From: Emcibacter sp.
GTDB lineage: Bacteria; Pseudomonadota; Alphaproteobacteria; Sphingomonadales; Emcibacteraceae
Assembly (NCBI RefSeq): GCF_963675455.1
Contig: NZ_OY776217.1
Span: forward strand, 3,526,006-3,590,005
Direction: 5' to 3'
Length of the DNA: 64,000 bases
Part shown: positions 27,270 through 36,018 of the stretch, piece by piece
Layout of the letters: each line of letters opens with the position of its first letter
Numbering within the stretch: position 1 is the stretch's first letter
Notes under the pieces: generated by a model
Told to the model about the DNA's origin: nothing
The model's input: only the letters and a program-made list of their open reading frames with translations
The model's database searches: none
Made by a program: the position numbers and the translations under genes

Positions 27270-28166
27270 ATGACGATATCCACGGACCACCTGAAAGGCT
27301 CCATTCCTCCCCTGATCACCCCGTTCCAGGGCGGCAAAGTGGATTATGACGCCTATGCCGGGCTGGTGGAATTCCAGATCACCAACGGCTCTCACGGCGT
27401 CCTGGTCAACGGCACCACGTCGGAGCCGTCGACCCTGACCATTGAAGAACGCAATAAAATCGCCAGCCTGGCCATCAAAACGGCGGCCGGCCGGGTGCCG
27501 GTGGTGGTCGCCACCGGGTCGCAGTCGCTGGCGGAAAGCGAGGCCCTCACCCGGCATGCGGTCGAGGAAGGCGCCGACGCCCTGCTGATCGTCACCCCCT
27601 ATTATATCCGTCCGCCCCAGCGCGGCCTGATCGAATACTATAAAACCCTGACCCAGGATCATGACTCCCCGTGGATGGTCTATCACATTCCGGGCCGCAC
27701 TGCCGTCGGCGTCACCGCCGATACGGTGCGCACCCTGACGGAGGTTTCCCCCAATTTTGTCGGCCTCAAGCATGCAGTCAACGACCTGGGCTTTGTCAGT
27801 GAATGCCTGGGTCATGTGAGCCCGGATCTGAAATTCTTTGTCGGTCTGGAAGAACTGAGCTTCCCGATGATGGCTGTGGGCGCCGTCGGCCTGATGAACG
27901 CGGTCGGCAACTTGAGCCCACGGGTGCTGGCCGATATGGTGCAGGCCGTCTGGGATAATGACATGCAGGCCGGCATGGCCCTGCACCAGAAGCTGCTGGA
28001 GGTCAACCAGTCGGTCTTTTATGATACCAATCCGATCCCCATCAAATATATGATGAAACGCATGGGCCTGATCCCGGAAAACGAACATCGCCTGCCCATG
28101 GTCCCGGCGACACCGGAACTGGAGAAACGGCTGGACGGTGTACTGGAACGGGCGGGATTAATCTAA
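27270..28166 (+). CDS. DapA-family aldolase in the homoprotocatechuate cluster
   Basis: 298 residues of the dihydrodipicolinate synthase / N-acetylneuraminate lyase superfamily. Seen: GSIPPLITPF opening, LVNGTTSEPSTLTIEER (family GTTGE loop), the Tyr of VYHIPGRTAV (about 138) and the Schiff-base Lys167 in FVGLKHAVND. Context suggests it cleaves the final 4-hydroxy-2-oxoheptanedioate to pyruvate and succinate semialdehyde in place of the unrelated class II aldolase HpaI, which is absent here (inference). An alternative is a true lysine-pathway enzyme, less likely given the operon. Good AAGGAG site; hpaG starts 11 bp later. Confidence 0.88.
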   Translation: MTISTDHLKGSIPPLITPFQGGKVDYDAYAGLVEFQITNGSHGVLVNGTTSEPSTLTIEERNKIASLAIKTAAGRVPVVVATGSQSLAESEALTRHAVEEGADALLIVTPYYIRPPQRGLIEYYKTLTQDHDSPWMVYHIPGRTAVGVTADTVRTLTEVSPNFVGLKHAVNDLGFVSECLGHVSPDLKFFVGLEELSFPMMAVGAVGLMNAVGNLSPRVLADMVQAVWDNDMQAGMALHQKLLEVNQSVFYDTNPIPIKYMMKRMGLIPENEHRLPMVPATPELEKRLDGVLERAGLI

Positions 28167-28177
28167 GGAGAGAAAGC

Positions 28178-29041
28178 ATGAAATTCATCAATTTTGAAAA
28201 AGACGGCAAGGTCTCCTTTGGCGCGGTCCGCGACGACAAGGTAGTCGACCTCGGCGGCAGGCTGGGGGACGACATCAGGACCGTCGACGATCTGGTAGTC
28301 CACGGGCTGGTCAATGCGGCCAAAGACATCGCCGCCACCCTGGAGCCGGATATTGCCCTTGACCAGGTCAAGCTTCTTAAACCGATCCTCAAACCCGGCA
28401 AGGTGATCTGCGTGGGCGTCAATTACGCCAACCGCAACGAGGAGTACAAGGACGGCAGCGAGGTCAAAAAATATCCCAGCATCTTCATGCGCACCCCGGG
28501 CTCTCTGGTGGCGCACGGCGAGAACCTCGTCCGTCCGCCGGAAAGCGAACAGCTGGATTACGAAGGCGAGATCGTGCTGGTCATCGGCAAAGCTGGTCGC
28601 CGCATCCCGGAAAGCGAAGCCTACAGCCACATCGCCGGACTGACCATTATGAACGAGGGCAGCATCCGCGACTGGATCAGGCATGCCAAATTCAATGTCA
28701 CCCAGGGCAAGAACTTCGAGCGCAGCGGCTCCCTGGGTCCGTGGATGGTCACGTCTGACGAGGTGACGGATTATAGCAACCTCCGGGTGCAGACAAGGGT
28801 CAATGGCGAGACCCGGCAGGACGACACCACCGCCAACATGATGTATCCGATCGCCTATCTGGTAAATTATATCTCCACCTTCACCAAACTTCAGCCCGGC
28901 GACATCATCGCCACCGGCACCCCGACCGGCGCCGGAGCGCGCTTTGATCCGCCGGTCTGGCTCAAGCCCGGCGATATTGTCGAAGTGGAAGTGAACGGCG
29001 TAGGGATTTTACGGAACGGGATTGAAGACGAGGTGGTGTAA
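28178..29041 (+). CDS. hpaG: Fumarylacetoacetate-hydrolase family isomerase/decarboxylase
   Basis: 287 residues, a single FAH domain with an N-terminal ~75-residue cap. Seen: ICVGVNYANRNEEY, PSIFMRTPGSLV, the metal Glu/Asp segment LDYEGEIVLVIGKAGR and GDIIATGTPTGAGA. In the pathway this family decarboxylates and isomerises 5-carboxymethyl-2-oxo-hex-3-ene-dioate. Escherichia HpaG is a fusion of two such domains (about 430 residues); here only one is present, and no HpaH hydratase gene adjoins, so further genes must lie elsewhere. Followed by an inverted REP-like pair. Confidence 0.87.
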   Translation: MKFINFEKDGKVSFGAVRDDKVVDLGGRLGDDIRTVDDLVVHGLVNAAKDIAATLEPDIALDQVKLLKPILKPGKVICVGVNYANRNEEYKDGSEVKKYPSIFMRTPGSLVAHGENLVRPPESEQLDYEGEIVLVIGKAGRRIPESEAYSHIAGLTIMNEGSIRDWIRHAKFNVTQGKNFERSGSLGPWMVTSDEVTDYSNLRVQTRVNGETRQDDTTANMMYPIAYLVNYISTFTKLQPGDIIATGTPTGAGARFDPPVWLKPGDIVEVEVNGVGILRNGIEDEVV

Positions 29042-29050
29042 CCATCAATT

Positions 29051-29133
29051 CGTCACCCTCGCGAAAGCGGGGGTCCATATGTCCACGTGAGAACCTTGTC
29101 AGGCATGGATTCCCGTTTGCACGGGAATGACGG
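29051..29133. repeat. Inverted pair of REP-like palindromic units
   Basis: Unit 1 (29051-29078) begins CGTCACCCTCGCGAAAGCGG and ends TCCAT; unit 2 (29105-29133) begins ATGGATTCCCG and ends GGGAATGACGG. Each folds on itself and the two are inverted copies, as in BIME arrays. It fills the gap between convergent hpaG and hpaR and could end both transcripts. Confidence 0.7.
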
Positions 29134-29140
29134 AAAAGAG

Positions 29141-29563
29141 TTACTCGTCCGCCGCGATGACCTTGTCCAGAAGGGCGTGGAGCTGGTCGGTCTCGGACGG
29201 ACTGATCACATTCTCCAGCTCGCGGTATTTTTCCTCGATCAGCGGCGCGATCCGGTCACAGAGCGCCCGGCCCTCGTCCGACAGCTTGACCAGCATATAA
29301 CGCTGGTCATCGGGCTGGATGCGCCGGCTGATATAGTTTTTCTTGTTCAGCAGGCTGATGATGCGGCTCAGGCTCGGGCCGGAAAGAATGCATTTGCGGC
29401 TCAGGTCCTGGCCCGACTGTTCGCCCTCGTCGCGGAGCGCCCTGAGCACCCGCCATTGCTGCTCGGTGATCTCGTGCAGGGTGAAGACCGGCCGGAACAG
29501 TTTGAGGTAGACCTCTCGCGCCCTGAGCAGGCGCATGGGCAGGCTGCGGTTGAATTCTTCCAT
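29141..29563 (-). CDS. hpaR: MarR-family repressor of homoprotocatechuate degradation
   Basis: 140 residues. Seen: NRSLPMRLLRAREVYLKLFRPVF at the N-terminus, winged helix (about 35-100) with ITEQQWRVLRAL, LSRIISLLNKKNYISRRI and the wing DDQRYMLVKLSDEGRAL. The N-terminal RSLPMxLLRARE wording is typical of HpaR, which releases DNA on binding homoprotocatechuate-type aromatics. Its own promoter carries the same 15-base operator as the hpaFED/aldolase region, which indicates autoregulation. Confidence 0.93.
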   Translation of the reverse strand: MEEFNRSLPMRLLRAREVYLKLFRPVFTLHEITEQQWRVLRALRDEGEQSGQDLSRKCILSGPSLSRIISLLNKKNYISRRIQPDDQRYMLVKLSDEGRALCDRIAPLIEEKYRELENVISPSETDQLHALLDKVIAADE

Positions 29564-29608
29564 GGTGACCTTTTTTGTAAAGGAAGTGTCAGAGTGAAGT
29601 CTAGCGGA

Positions 29609-29638
29609 ATACTATTAACTTGTTAAGAGTATTTGACA
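29609..29638 (-). promoter_or_regulatory. hpaR promoter with embedded HpaR operator
   Basis: Minus strand -35 TGTCAA (29638-29633), 18-base spacer and -10 TAGTAT (29614-29609). The operator TTAACTTGTTAA (29615-29626) fills the spacer and forms part of the 15-mer shared with 27175-27189. Confidence 0.65.
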
Positions 29639-29644
29639 TACGCC

Positions 29645-29911
29645 TTATTCGGCTTCCGTCTTTCCCGGTTCCTTGGCCCCTTCGTTCACTGGATCAGGCT
29701 CGGGCACTTCTGTCTTCAGCAGATAAAACAGCACGCCCTCCACAATAATCCCCACCACTGCCACCTTGAGCAGGGTGCCGGGCAGCAGGTCGAGCCAGAC
29801 GCGGAAGCCATCCCCCTCACCCCAGACCAGCGCCATGATCAGCGAAAAGATCAGCGCAAAGGTGAGCAGAAACAGCGGCAGGTAGATTTTTATCCTGGTG
29901 TTGTTACTCAT
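29645..29911 (-). CDS. Small two-helix membrane protein, unknown function
   Basis: 88 residues. Two hydrophobic segments (about 10-30 and 47-65) and a charged, Glu/Pro-rich C-terminal tail (about 68-88). No family recognised. Its 3' end lies 7 bases from the hpaR promoter -35 element, on the same strand, so some read-through into hpaR is possible. Confidence 0.7.
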   Translation of the reverse strand: MSNNTRIKIYLPLFLLTFALIFSLIMALVWGEGDGFRVWLDLLPGTLLKVAVVGIIVEGVLFYLLKTEVPEPDPVNEGAKEPGKTEAE

Positions 29912-30065
29912 ATTTCCTCGTATACCCCAAGCCCCTTAAAGTCCATTTCACTAACGAAAATGCTTGCTGCAGCAGTCTAGCAGAAAAGCGCTTCACCTGT
30001 TAACCATTTTAAGAGGGAGTTTGCCGGAGGGCCAGAGTTTTTCAGAAACTACTGTTTGTGGTAGT

Positions 30066-30998
30066 TCAGCCAGTTACCCCGGACTTGCCCTGTGTTCCCC
30101 CCTGGGCCTCGATGAAGATGCGCTTGATCTGCGGGAATTCCGCCTTGATCACGCTTTCCAGGTAGCTGACTACATTTTCCAGGTCCCCGGACGGCAGGTC
30201 GTTGCGGAAGTCGAGGCTGAGGTTCAACAGGATATCCCGCGGCCCAAGATGCATGGTCAGGGTTTCGTTGATGCCGTCAATGGCCGGGTGGTCGCCGGCG
30301 ATGGCCTCGACCCGGTCGACAAGGTCCGGGCTCGCCGCCTCCCCGATCAGCAGCCCTTTGGATTCATAAGCCAGTAACATGGCGGTCAGGGCCAGGATCA
30401 CGCCGATCATGACAGAGGCAATGCCGTCCATTTCCGGAATACCAAAGTAATCACCAACAAAAAGGCTCCCCATGGCCACCAGAAGGCCGAGCATGGCGGC
30501 CGAATCCTCGAACAAAACGGTAAAAATGGCCGGATCCTTGCTGGAACGGATTTCCTCGATAAAATTATCCTTGGTCCGGGCGGCATTGAATTCCCTGAGC
30601 GCCACGGAACAGGCAAAACCCTCAAAAATAACCGCCGCGCCCAGCACCGCATAGTTGATCATGATATTCTTCACCGGATGAGGATCAAGGATCTTGTGAA
30701 CCCCCTCATAAATGGAAATGCCGGAGCCGACGGCGAAAATCAGGATGGCGACCACAAAGGTCCAGAAATAAAGCTCCATGCCATAGCCAAAGGGATGATA
30801 TTTATCGGCCGGTTTTCGGGATTTATTCAGGCCATGCAGCAGAAGCACCTGATTGCCTGAGTCCACCGCGCTGTGGATGCCTTCAGAGAACATGGCCGAG
30901 GAGCCGGTGAAGAAGGCCGCGCCGAATTTGGTCACCGCAATCAGCAGATTACCGGCCAGCGCCGCATAAATGACTTTCTTGGAAGCGTGAGATGACAT
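30066..30998 (-). CDS. Cation diffusion facilitator (CDF) metal transporter
   Basis: 310 residues. Proton-coupled divalent-cation exporter of the inner membrane. Seen: KVIYAALAGNLLIAVTKFGAAFFTGSSAMFSEGIHSAVDSGNQVLLL with the metal-site His/Asp set HSAVDS in helix 2, five further hydrophobic segments, a second site DSAAMLGLLVA in helix 5 and a C-terminal ferredoxin-like domain (IAGDHPAIDGINETLTMHLGPRDILLNLSLDF region). Single-gene unit; metal not predictable. Confidence 0.9.
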   Translation of the reverse strand: MSSHASKKVIYAALAGNLLIAVTKFGAAFFTGSSAMFSEGIHSAVDSGNQVLLLHGLNKSRKPADKYHPFGYGMELYFWTFVVAILIFAVGSGISIYEGVHKILDPHPVKNIMINYAVLGAAVIFEGFACSVALREFNAARTKDNFIEEIRSSKDPAIFTVLFEDSAAMLGLLVAMGSLFVGDYFGIPEMDGIASVMIGVILALTAMLLAYESKGLLIGEAASPDLVDRVEAIAGDHPAIDGINETLTMHLGPRDILLNLSLDFRNDLPSGDLENVVSYLESVIKAEFPQIKRIFIEAQGGTQGKSGVTG

Positions 30999-31149
30999 GG
31001 GATCCCCTGAGTTTTACGAATTCCCATTTGTAGCATATTTCCGGGACCCAAGGTAAATGAATAAAAAACCGCTTCATCACCAAAGCTTCACAGAAGCATC
31101 ACAGTGCAATGATAGACATCAACCTGTGTTTATTTACAGGAAGTGTAAG

Positions 31150-32298
31150 ATGAAATTTTTTAAACTGATTATTGTTGCTTTTTCAATGTCCGTTGCCGCC
31201 CTGCCCGTTCGGGCTGAAGAGTTGAAAACGGAAAATGTGATCCTCATCACCCTGGACGGGGTGCGCTGGGAAGAGGTGTTCCGCGGCGTGGATAAGAAGT
31301 TCTTCGACCAGAAGGACTATAACGCCTATCACAAGACCCATAACGACTTCAAAAAGACCTTCGATCCGGGAAGCCCGGAGAAAAACCGCGCCGCCATTTT
31401 CCCGTTCCTCTGGTCCACGGTGGCCAGAGACGGCCAGCTTTACGGCAACCGGGACAAGGGCAGCGCCGCCAGCCTGACCAATCCGTATCATTTTTCCTAT
31501 CCGGGCTATAACGAGATCCTGACCGGCCTCGCCGATCCGCGTATCGACAGCAATGACAAGGTCCCGAACCCCAATGTGAATGTGCTGGAATGGCTCAACA
31601 CCCAGGACGGCTTCAAGGGCAAAACCGCCGCCTTCGGCTCCTGGGATGTATTCCCCTATATCCTCAATGAAAACCGCAGCGGCGTGCCGGTCAATGCGGG
31701 CTTCGAGCAGATGGACGGCCTTGACGATAATGCAAAGGTCGCCTTCCTCAACGAGCTGCAGAAAGAAGTGCCGAGCCCCTGGGATACGGTGCGGCTTGAC
31801 GCTTTCACGTTCGGCTTTGCCTTTGAATATCTGAAAGAACGCAAACCGAAAATGCTCTATATCTCGCTCGGGGAAACCGATGATTTCGCCCATGAGGGTT
31901 TCTACGACCAGTATGTCCTCGCCGCCCGCCGGGCCGACGATTTCATTTCCCGGATCTGGAACTGGGTGCAGAGCGACAAACGCTACAAGGACAAAACCAC
32001 CCTGATCATCACCACCGACCACGGCCGCGGCGAAGCCCTGGAAGCCTGGAAACATCACGGCCGGTTTGAATATACCGATGAGAATGGCGAGAAGAAACTC
32101 AGCGACTTCCCCGGCGATACGGCCATCTGGATGGCCGTGATCGGCCCGGACACTCCGGCCGGCGGGGAAATGCAGAATGTGGATGATGTTTACCAGAACC
32201 AGGTTGCCGCCACCGCGGTGAAGTTCCTGGGGCTGACCTATGTGGACAGCCACCCGGAACTTGAGGCCGGACAGCCGATCAAGAGCATGTTTAAGTAG
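31150..32298 (+). CDS. Secreted alkaline-phosphatase-superfamily hydrolase
   Basis: 382 residues from ATG at 31150, chosen because it has an AGGAAG site and starts a proper signal peptide (MKFFKLIIVAFSMSVAALPVRA); the frame is open to 31057. Seen: metal Asp in NVILITLDGVRWEEVFRG, YNEILTGLADPRIDSN, YISLGETDDFAHEGFYDQY and TTDHGRGEALEAWKHHGRF, the metal residues of the alkaline phosphatase/phosphodiesterase clan. Probably a periplasmic phosphoester hydrolase; together with PhoD and a TonB receptor it forms a phosphorus-acquisition neighbourhood. Followed by a terminator. Confidence 0.82.
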   Translation: MKFFKLIIVAFSMSVAALPVRAEELKTENVILITLDGVRWEEVFRGVDKKFFDQKDYNAYHKTHNDFKKTFDPGSPEKNRAAIFPFLWSTVARDGQLYGNRDKGSAASLTNPYHFSYPGYNEILTGLADPRIDSNDKVPNPNVNVLEWLNTQDGFKGKTAAFGSWDVFPYILNENRSGVPVNAGFEQMDGLDDNAKVAFLNELQKEVPSPWDTVRLDAFTFGFAFEYLKERKPKMLYISLGETDDFAHEGFYDQYVLAARRADDFISRIWNWVQSDKRYKDKTTLIITTDHGRGEALEAWKHHGRFEYTDENGEKKLSDFPGDTAIWMAVIGPDTPAGGEMQNVDDVYQNQVAATAVKFLGLTYVDSHPELEAGQPIKSMFK

Positions 32299-32323
32299 AA
32301 TTATCTACCCCAACTGAAGAATA

Positions 32324-32355
32324 AGGCCCGGTCTTTTGCCGGGCCTCTTTTTTTT
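32324..32355 (+). terminator. Rho-independent terminator
   Basis: Stem AGGCCCGG / CCGGGCCT around TCTTTTG, followed by a run of eight T after one C. It follows the phosphatase gene and lies against the 3' end of the convergent phoD-like gene. Confidence 0.9.
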
Positions 32356-32364
32356 GGGGGGGGA

Positions 32365-33465
32365 TTATTTGAAAGAGAGACTGGACAGCAGGATGCTGTG
32401 CTGCAGAACCCGGTTACCGGACACGTCCCGCACTTCCATGACAATCATGGGATCGTCCTGTTCCCAGTCGATATAGATACCGCCGAAATTCTGCCCGGCG
32501 AAGCTCTGGTCATTCCAGCGATAGACATTGGGGCTCACGTTTGGCCAGGTTTCCGTCAGGCCGCTGGAGGTCAGGTCCCAGACCGGATAAGGCACATTGT
32601 CGGTCTGGCAGCTGAGCTCCGCCCAGTGGGTATCGCCGCTGAGGAAGATCACGCCTTCGGCCCTGTGCTTTTCGATCAGCTCGAAAATGCGCTTGCGTTC
32701 ATGGGGAAAATTGCTCCAGCACTCCCAGCCTGGCTGACTGGAAAGGAACTGCAGGCTTGAACCAATCAGCCGGATTTTCGCCGGCACCTGAAGCTGTTCC
32801 TCAAGCCAGGCCCACTGGGCCGCGCCGAGCATGGTTTTCTCATCTTCCTTGATAGGCAGATAGGGCCCGAAGCCGACCAGATCCCGCTCGCGGTAGGCCT
32901 CCCGCGTGGTCACGGTGCGCAAGCTATCGCGATTATACCTGAGGTCTGGCAGGATCACCTGGATGCGCTGCTCCTCCGGCCCGAACAGGTACGATCCATA
33001 AATACCGTCCCCGTCCCGGCGGCGCGGGCTGCTTGCAGGTTCCTTCCAGAAGTCAAAAAACAGCTCCTTCGACTGGTCCCGGAACGGGTAATCTTTGCCG
33101 GCGTCATTTTCACCGAAATCATGATCGTCCCAGATGGCGACAGTCGGTGTTTTATCCCTGAGGCGGGCAAAATTTTTCGCCTGCTTGTCATATTTGGCTT
33201 TAAGCTCCGACATATCGCGGGTATCGCCGTAAATATTGTCGCCGAGGAAGATAAACAGTTCCGGCTCCAGCTTGAGGATCGGGTCCCAGATCGGCTGGGG
33301 TTTGTCCTGATGGCAGCAGGAACCGAACAGGATGCGCGAGAGCGGCTTCTGGCTCTCTGCGGCAAGTGCGGTTCCTCCTGTCATCAGCCCGGTGGACAAT
33401 GCCGTGACGCCTGCCATAGTGGCCGCCGCACCGAGATGGAATTCACGTCTTGTGATATCGCTCAT
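32365..33465 (-). CDS. PhoD-like alkaline phosphatase/phosphodiesterase, Tat-exported
   Basis: 366 residues. The N-terminus has a twin-arginine motif (TRREFHLG, Arg6-Arg7) and a hydrophobic stretch ending ALAAES, so it is exported folded. Seen: FGSCCHQDKPQPIWD, FLGDNIYGDT, AIWDDHDFGENDAGKDYPF and FLSGDTHWAEL, the metallophosphatase motifs of PhoD. Substrates in the family are phosphodiesters and monoesters. Located 69 bp downstream of the TonB receptor gene on the same strand, so probably one operon. Confidence 0.92.
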   Translation of the reverse strand: MSDITRREFHLGAAATMAGVTALSTGLMTGGTALAAESQKPLSRILFGSCCHQDKPQPIWDPILKLEPELFIFLGDNIYGDTRDMSELKAKYDKQAKNFARLRDKTPTVAIWDDHDFGENDAGKDYPFRDQSKELFFDFWKEPASSPRRRDGDGIYGSYLFGPEEQRIQVILPDLRYNRDSLRTVTTREAYRERDLVGFGPYLPIKEDEKTMLGAAQWAWLEEQLQVPAKIRLIGSSLQFLSSQPGWECWSNFPHERKRIFELIEKHRAEGVIFLSGDTHWAELSCQTDNVPYPVWDLTSSGLTETWPNVSPNVYRWNDQSFAGQNFGGIYIDWEQDDPMIVMEVRDVSGNRVLQHSILLSSLSFK

Positions 33466-33534
33466 AATCTGTCTCCGGGAAAATGTAAAAAAGGGGAAGC
33501 CCTTGCAGGCTTCCCCCAGTTTGTCTTCGGTGTC

Positions 33535-35790
33535 TTAGAACTTGAAGGTCATGGTGGCCAGGGTCTGGCGCGCCGTACCCAGGAAGTATCCACCCGGTGT
33601 ACCACCACCGAGATAATCTTCGTTCAGCAGGTTGCTGACGTTGAGACGGAAGTCGATGGCATCCAGCCCCATAGCGCCTTCGAGGGTATAACCAACCCAC
33701 ATGTCAACAATGGTAAAGGACGGCAGGCGATCGAGATTGGTGACCGGCGTGCCGGCATCGTTGGAGGTAAAGTTACCCCAGCGTTTGCCCACATGCTTGG
33801 CGGAAATACCACCATTAAAGCCGTCTTTGTCATAGCTCAGGGTACCGACAAGCTGGAATTCCGGCGCCAGGGCAACCTTCACATCCGTACCTTCATATTT
33901 TGAGTCGTTGAGGGTCAGAGCGGAATAGAGTTTCCAGTTATCATTGAGCCTGATGTCAACAAAAGCCTCGATCCCTTTGGATTTCACGCCGCCGACGTTG
34001 GCATAGGTACATTCATCATCACCAAGATAATCGATGCCGCTGACGTTGTTGGAGCAGATTGCCTCAATACGGTTATCGAACTTGATGCTGTAACCGGTCA
34101 GGCTGAAGCGGATCCAGTCGTTGGAATAGCGCACACCGAGATCAATGTTATCGGCTGATTCCGGCTCAACGCTGTCGATTGACGCCTGGATCTCGGCGTT
34201 ATCTGAACCGGCCAGATCGGACAGATCCTCGATTACACCGTCCTTGATGGCGGCATAGTTCTGGGAGAACCCGCCGAAGACTTCCAGTTCCTCGGTAAGG
34301 TTGTACACCGCACCGACTGAGAAGAGAACGTCGGAGTCGCTGTTTTTGCTGAAGTTGGCTTCATTGCCAAAATCGTCCTTGCGTTCGATATCGACGAAGA
34401 ATTTCTTGACGCCGGCGCTCAGTTTCAGGTCGCCGATCTGGTGGCTGTCTTCCGCATACAGCAGGATGGTGTCGGTGTTGAAGGTCCGGTCATACTGACG
34501 CCAGTAAGCGGTTTCCACAAAGGCGTGGGACGCAATCGGGTTGATGATTTCATGCCAGTCGCGCCATTCGTCCCGCCTGGTGCTTTCCAGCCAAGCGCCG
34601 ACACGCAGGTTATTATCCTCAACCAACTGGAATTCACCTTCAGTGGTAAAACCAAGTCGACGTTTGGCGTAGTGAGTATGGCGATAGGACATCACCGGAT
34701 TACCGTCAACTTCGAATACACGCTCGGTATAGCCGCCGCCGAATACAGTGCCGTTGGCCTGCAGGTCACCGGTGCCGTCAAGGGCTACCAGATACGGCGG
34801 AGCCCAGTCGCCACGACCGTTCTGCTGATGGAAATAGGGGGTGATATGGGCACTGAAGTTTTCGCCTTCATAGGCAGCCTTCAGGTACACAAAGAAGTTT
34901 TTACGCAGGGTTGACCAGGACGGGCGGAAGTTCTGGTCGATTACCGGAATACCGGTCAGCTGGTCGGTCAGACGGTCCCAGTCAGGGTTCTCATAAAAAG
35001 AATCCAGGCTGATGCGCTGATAGTTGTCTTCGTTGGAATCGTCAAAGGAGATGCGGCCGGTCAGGGTCCAGTCTTCCAGTTCTGTAACAAACTTGGCTTC
35101 CACATGGTCCCGGTAAGTACCGCCGGCATTGCCGATCCAGGCATCGTTATCTGTGTGGGAATAGCTGACATAAGCCGTGGTATTGGCAAAAATCTCGCCG
35201 GTGTCATAGCTGACAAACATACGCTGGGCGTTATTGTCGCCATAAGAAAGACCGACCCGGAACTGTTCGTCTTCCAGCGGGTTGCGGGAAATGAAGTTCA
35301 TGGTACCGCCAAGGGCTTCATGGGAGGGGGAACCAACGTCGGCAGTCCCCTGGGAAACCTCTGCACGTTCCATATTTTCGGCATCCAGGTAACGGTTGGC
35401 CTTTGAGCCGCCGCCGTAGTTGGAGTTACCGTTGGGCAGGCCGTCAACGGTGGTGCCGATCTGCTGCTGATCAAGACCAACAGAGAAACCACGCATGGTA
35501 ACAGTGGTTGACCAGTCGTCAGAGCCGAAGATACCGCCTTCGCTGACCAGAACACCCGGCAGGCTGTCGATCACTGCAAGAACGCTGGAAGCAGGGGCTT
35601 TCTGGTCCAGCATGACTTTGTCGGTCGCATTGTTGGCGAAGGTTACCTTTTTACCGGTAACCATGATTTCTTCATATTCTGCTGCGTCGTCTTCGTAGAC
35701 TTCTTCCTCTGCCTGAGCCGTTGCAGCTGACAGCAGTGCAATGGCACTGACACCCAGCAGCATGGATTTTCTTGAAAGCATTCTTGTCAT
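33535..35790 (-). CDS. TonB-dependent outer-membrane receptor (phosphatase-linked)
   Basis: 751 residues with a signal peptide (to about AATAQA), a TonB-box-like EEIMVTGKK, plug domain (about 55-170; VIDSLPGVLVSEGGIFGSDDW, TMRGFSVG) and a long barrel ending in Phe (LATMTFKF). Context with PhoD and the secreted phosphatase suggests uptake of a phosphorus-containing compound (inference). Upstream minus-strand region holds two Pho-box-like direct repeats. Substrate unproven. Confidence 0.9.
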   Translation of the reverse strand: MTRMLSRKSMLLGVSAIALLSAATAQAEEEVYEDDAAEYEEIMVTGKKVTFANNATDKVMLDQKAPASSVLAVIDSLPGVLVSEGGIFGSDDWSTTVTMRGFSVGLDQQQIGTTVDGLPNGNSNYGGGSKANRYLDAENMERAEVSQGTADVGSPSHEALGGTMNFISRNPLEDEQFRVGLSYGDNNAQRMFVSYDTGEIFANTTAYVSYSHTDNDAWIGNAGGTYRDHVEAKFVTELEDWTLTGRISFDDSNEDNYQRISLDSFYENPDWDRLTDQLTGIPVIDQNFRPSWSTLRKNFFVYLKAAYEGENFSAHITPYFHQQNGRGDWAPPYLVALDGTGDLQANGTVFGGGYTERVFEVDGNPVMSYRHTHYAKRRLGFTTEGEFQLVEDNNLRVGAWLESTRRDEWRDWHEIINPIASHAFVETAYWRQYDRTFNTDTILLYAEDSHQIGDLKLSAGVKKFFVDIERKDDFGNEANFSKNSDSDVLFSVGAVYNLTEELEVFGGFSQNYAAIKDGVIEDLSDLAGSDNAEIQASIDSVEPESADNIDLGVRYSNDWIRFSLTGYSIKFDNRIEAICSNNVSGIDYLGDDECTYANVGGVKSKGIEAFVDIRLNDNWKLYSALTLNDSKYEGTDVKVALAPEFQLVGTLSYDKDGFNGGISAKHVGKRWGNFTSNDAGTPVTNLDRLPSFTIVDMWVGYTLEGAMGLDAIDFRLNVSNLLNEDYLGGGTPGGYFLGTARQTLATMTFKF

Positions 35791-35884
35791 GACTTTTCCT
35801 CTTGAACTAACAATGAATCATTTTTTATTGAATAAGTATTCAGCTTACGCCGGAGGAAACCTAGACCCGGGGAATGACTCTTTT

Positions 35885-35992
35885 GTGACGCTTCATTGAC
35901 GGAGAGATGAAATGTGCAGATGCGAGAAACAAGAATTTCTTGCTGTGGCAAATATGTCGCACCGCAGCAATTTTATGTCAGATATGTGACGT
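35885..35992 (-). promoter_or_regulatory. Two Pho-box-like direct repeats upstream of the TonB receptor
   Basis: Minus strand: CCGTCAA-N4-GCGTCAC (35902-35885) and ACGTCAC-N4-CTGACAT (35992-35975). Each is a pair of heptamers 11 bases apart, as in the PhoB site CTGTCAT-N4-CTGTCAT, with 4-6 of 7 matches per half. A comparable GCTTCAC-N4-GCATCAC pair lies before the phosphatase gene (31085-31102). Moderate matches only. Confidence 0.35.
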
Positions 35993-36018
35993 TTGGCGGG
36001 AACCTGACGGACAGGTAT

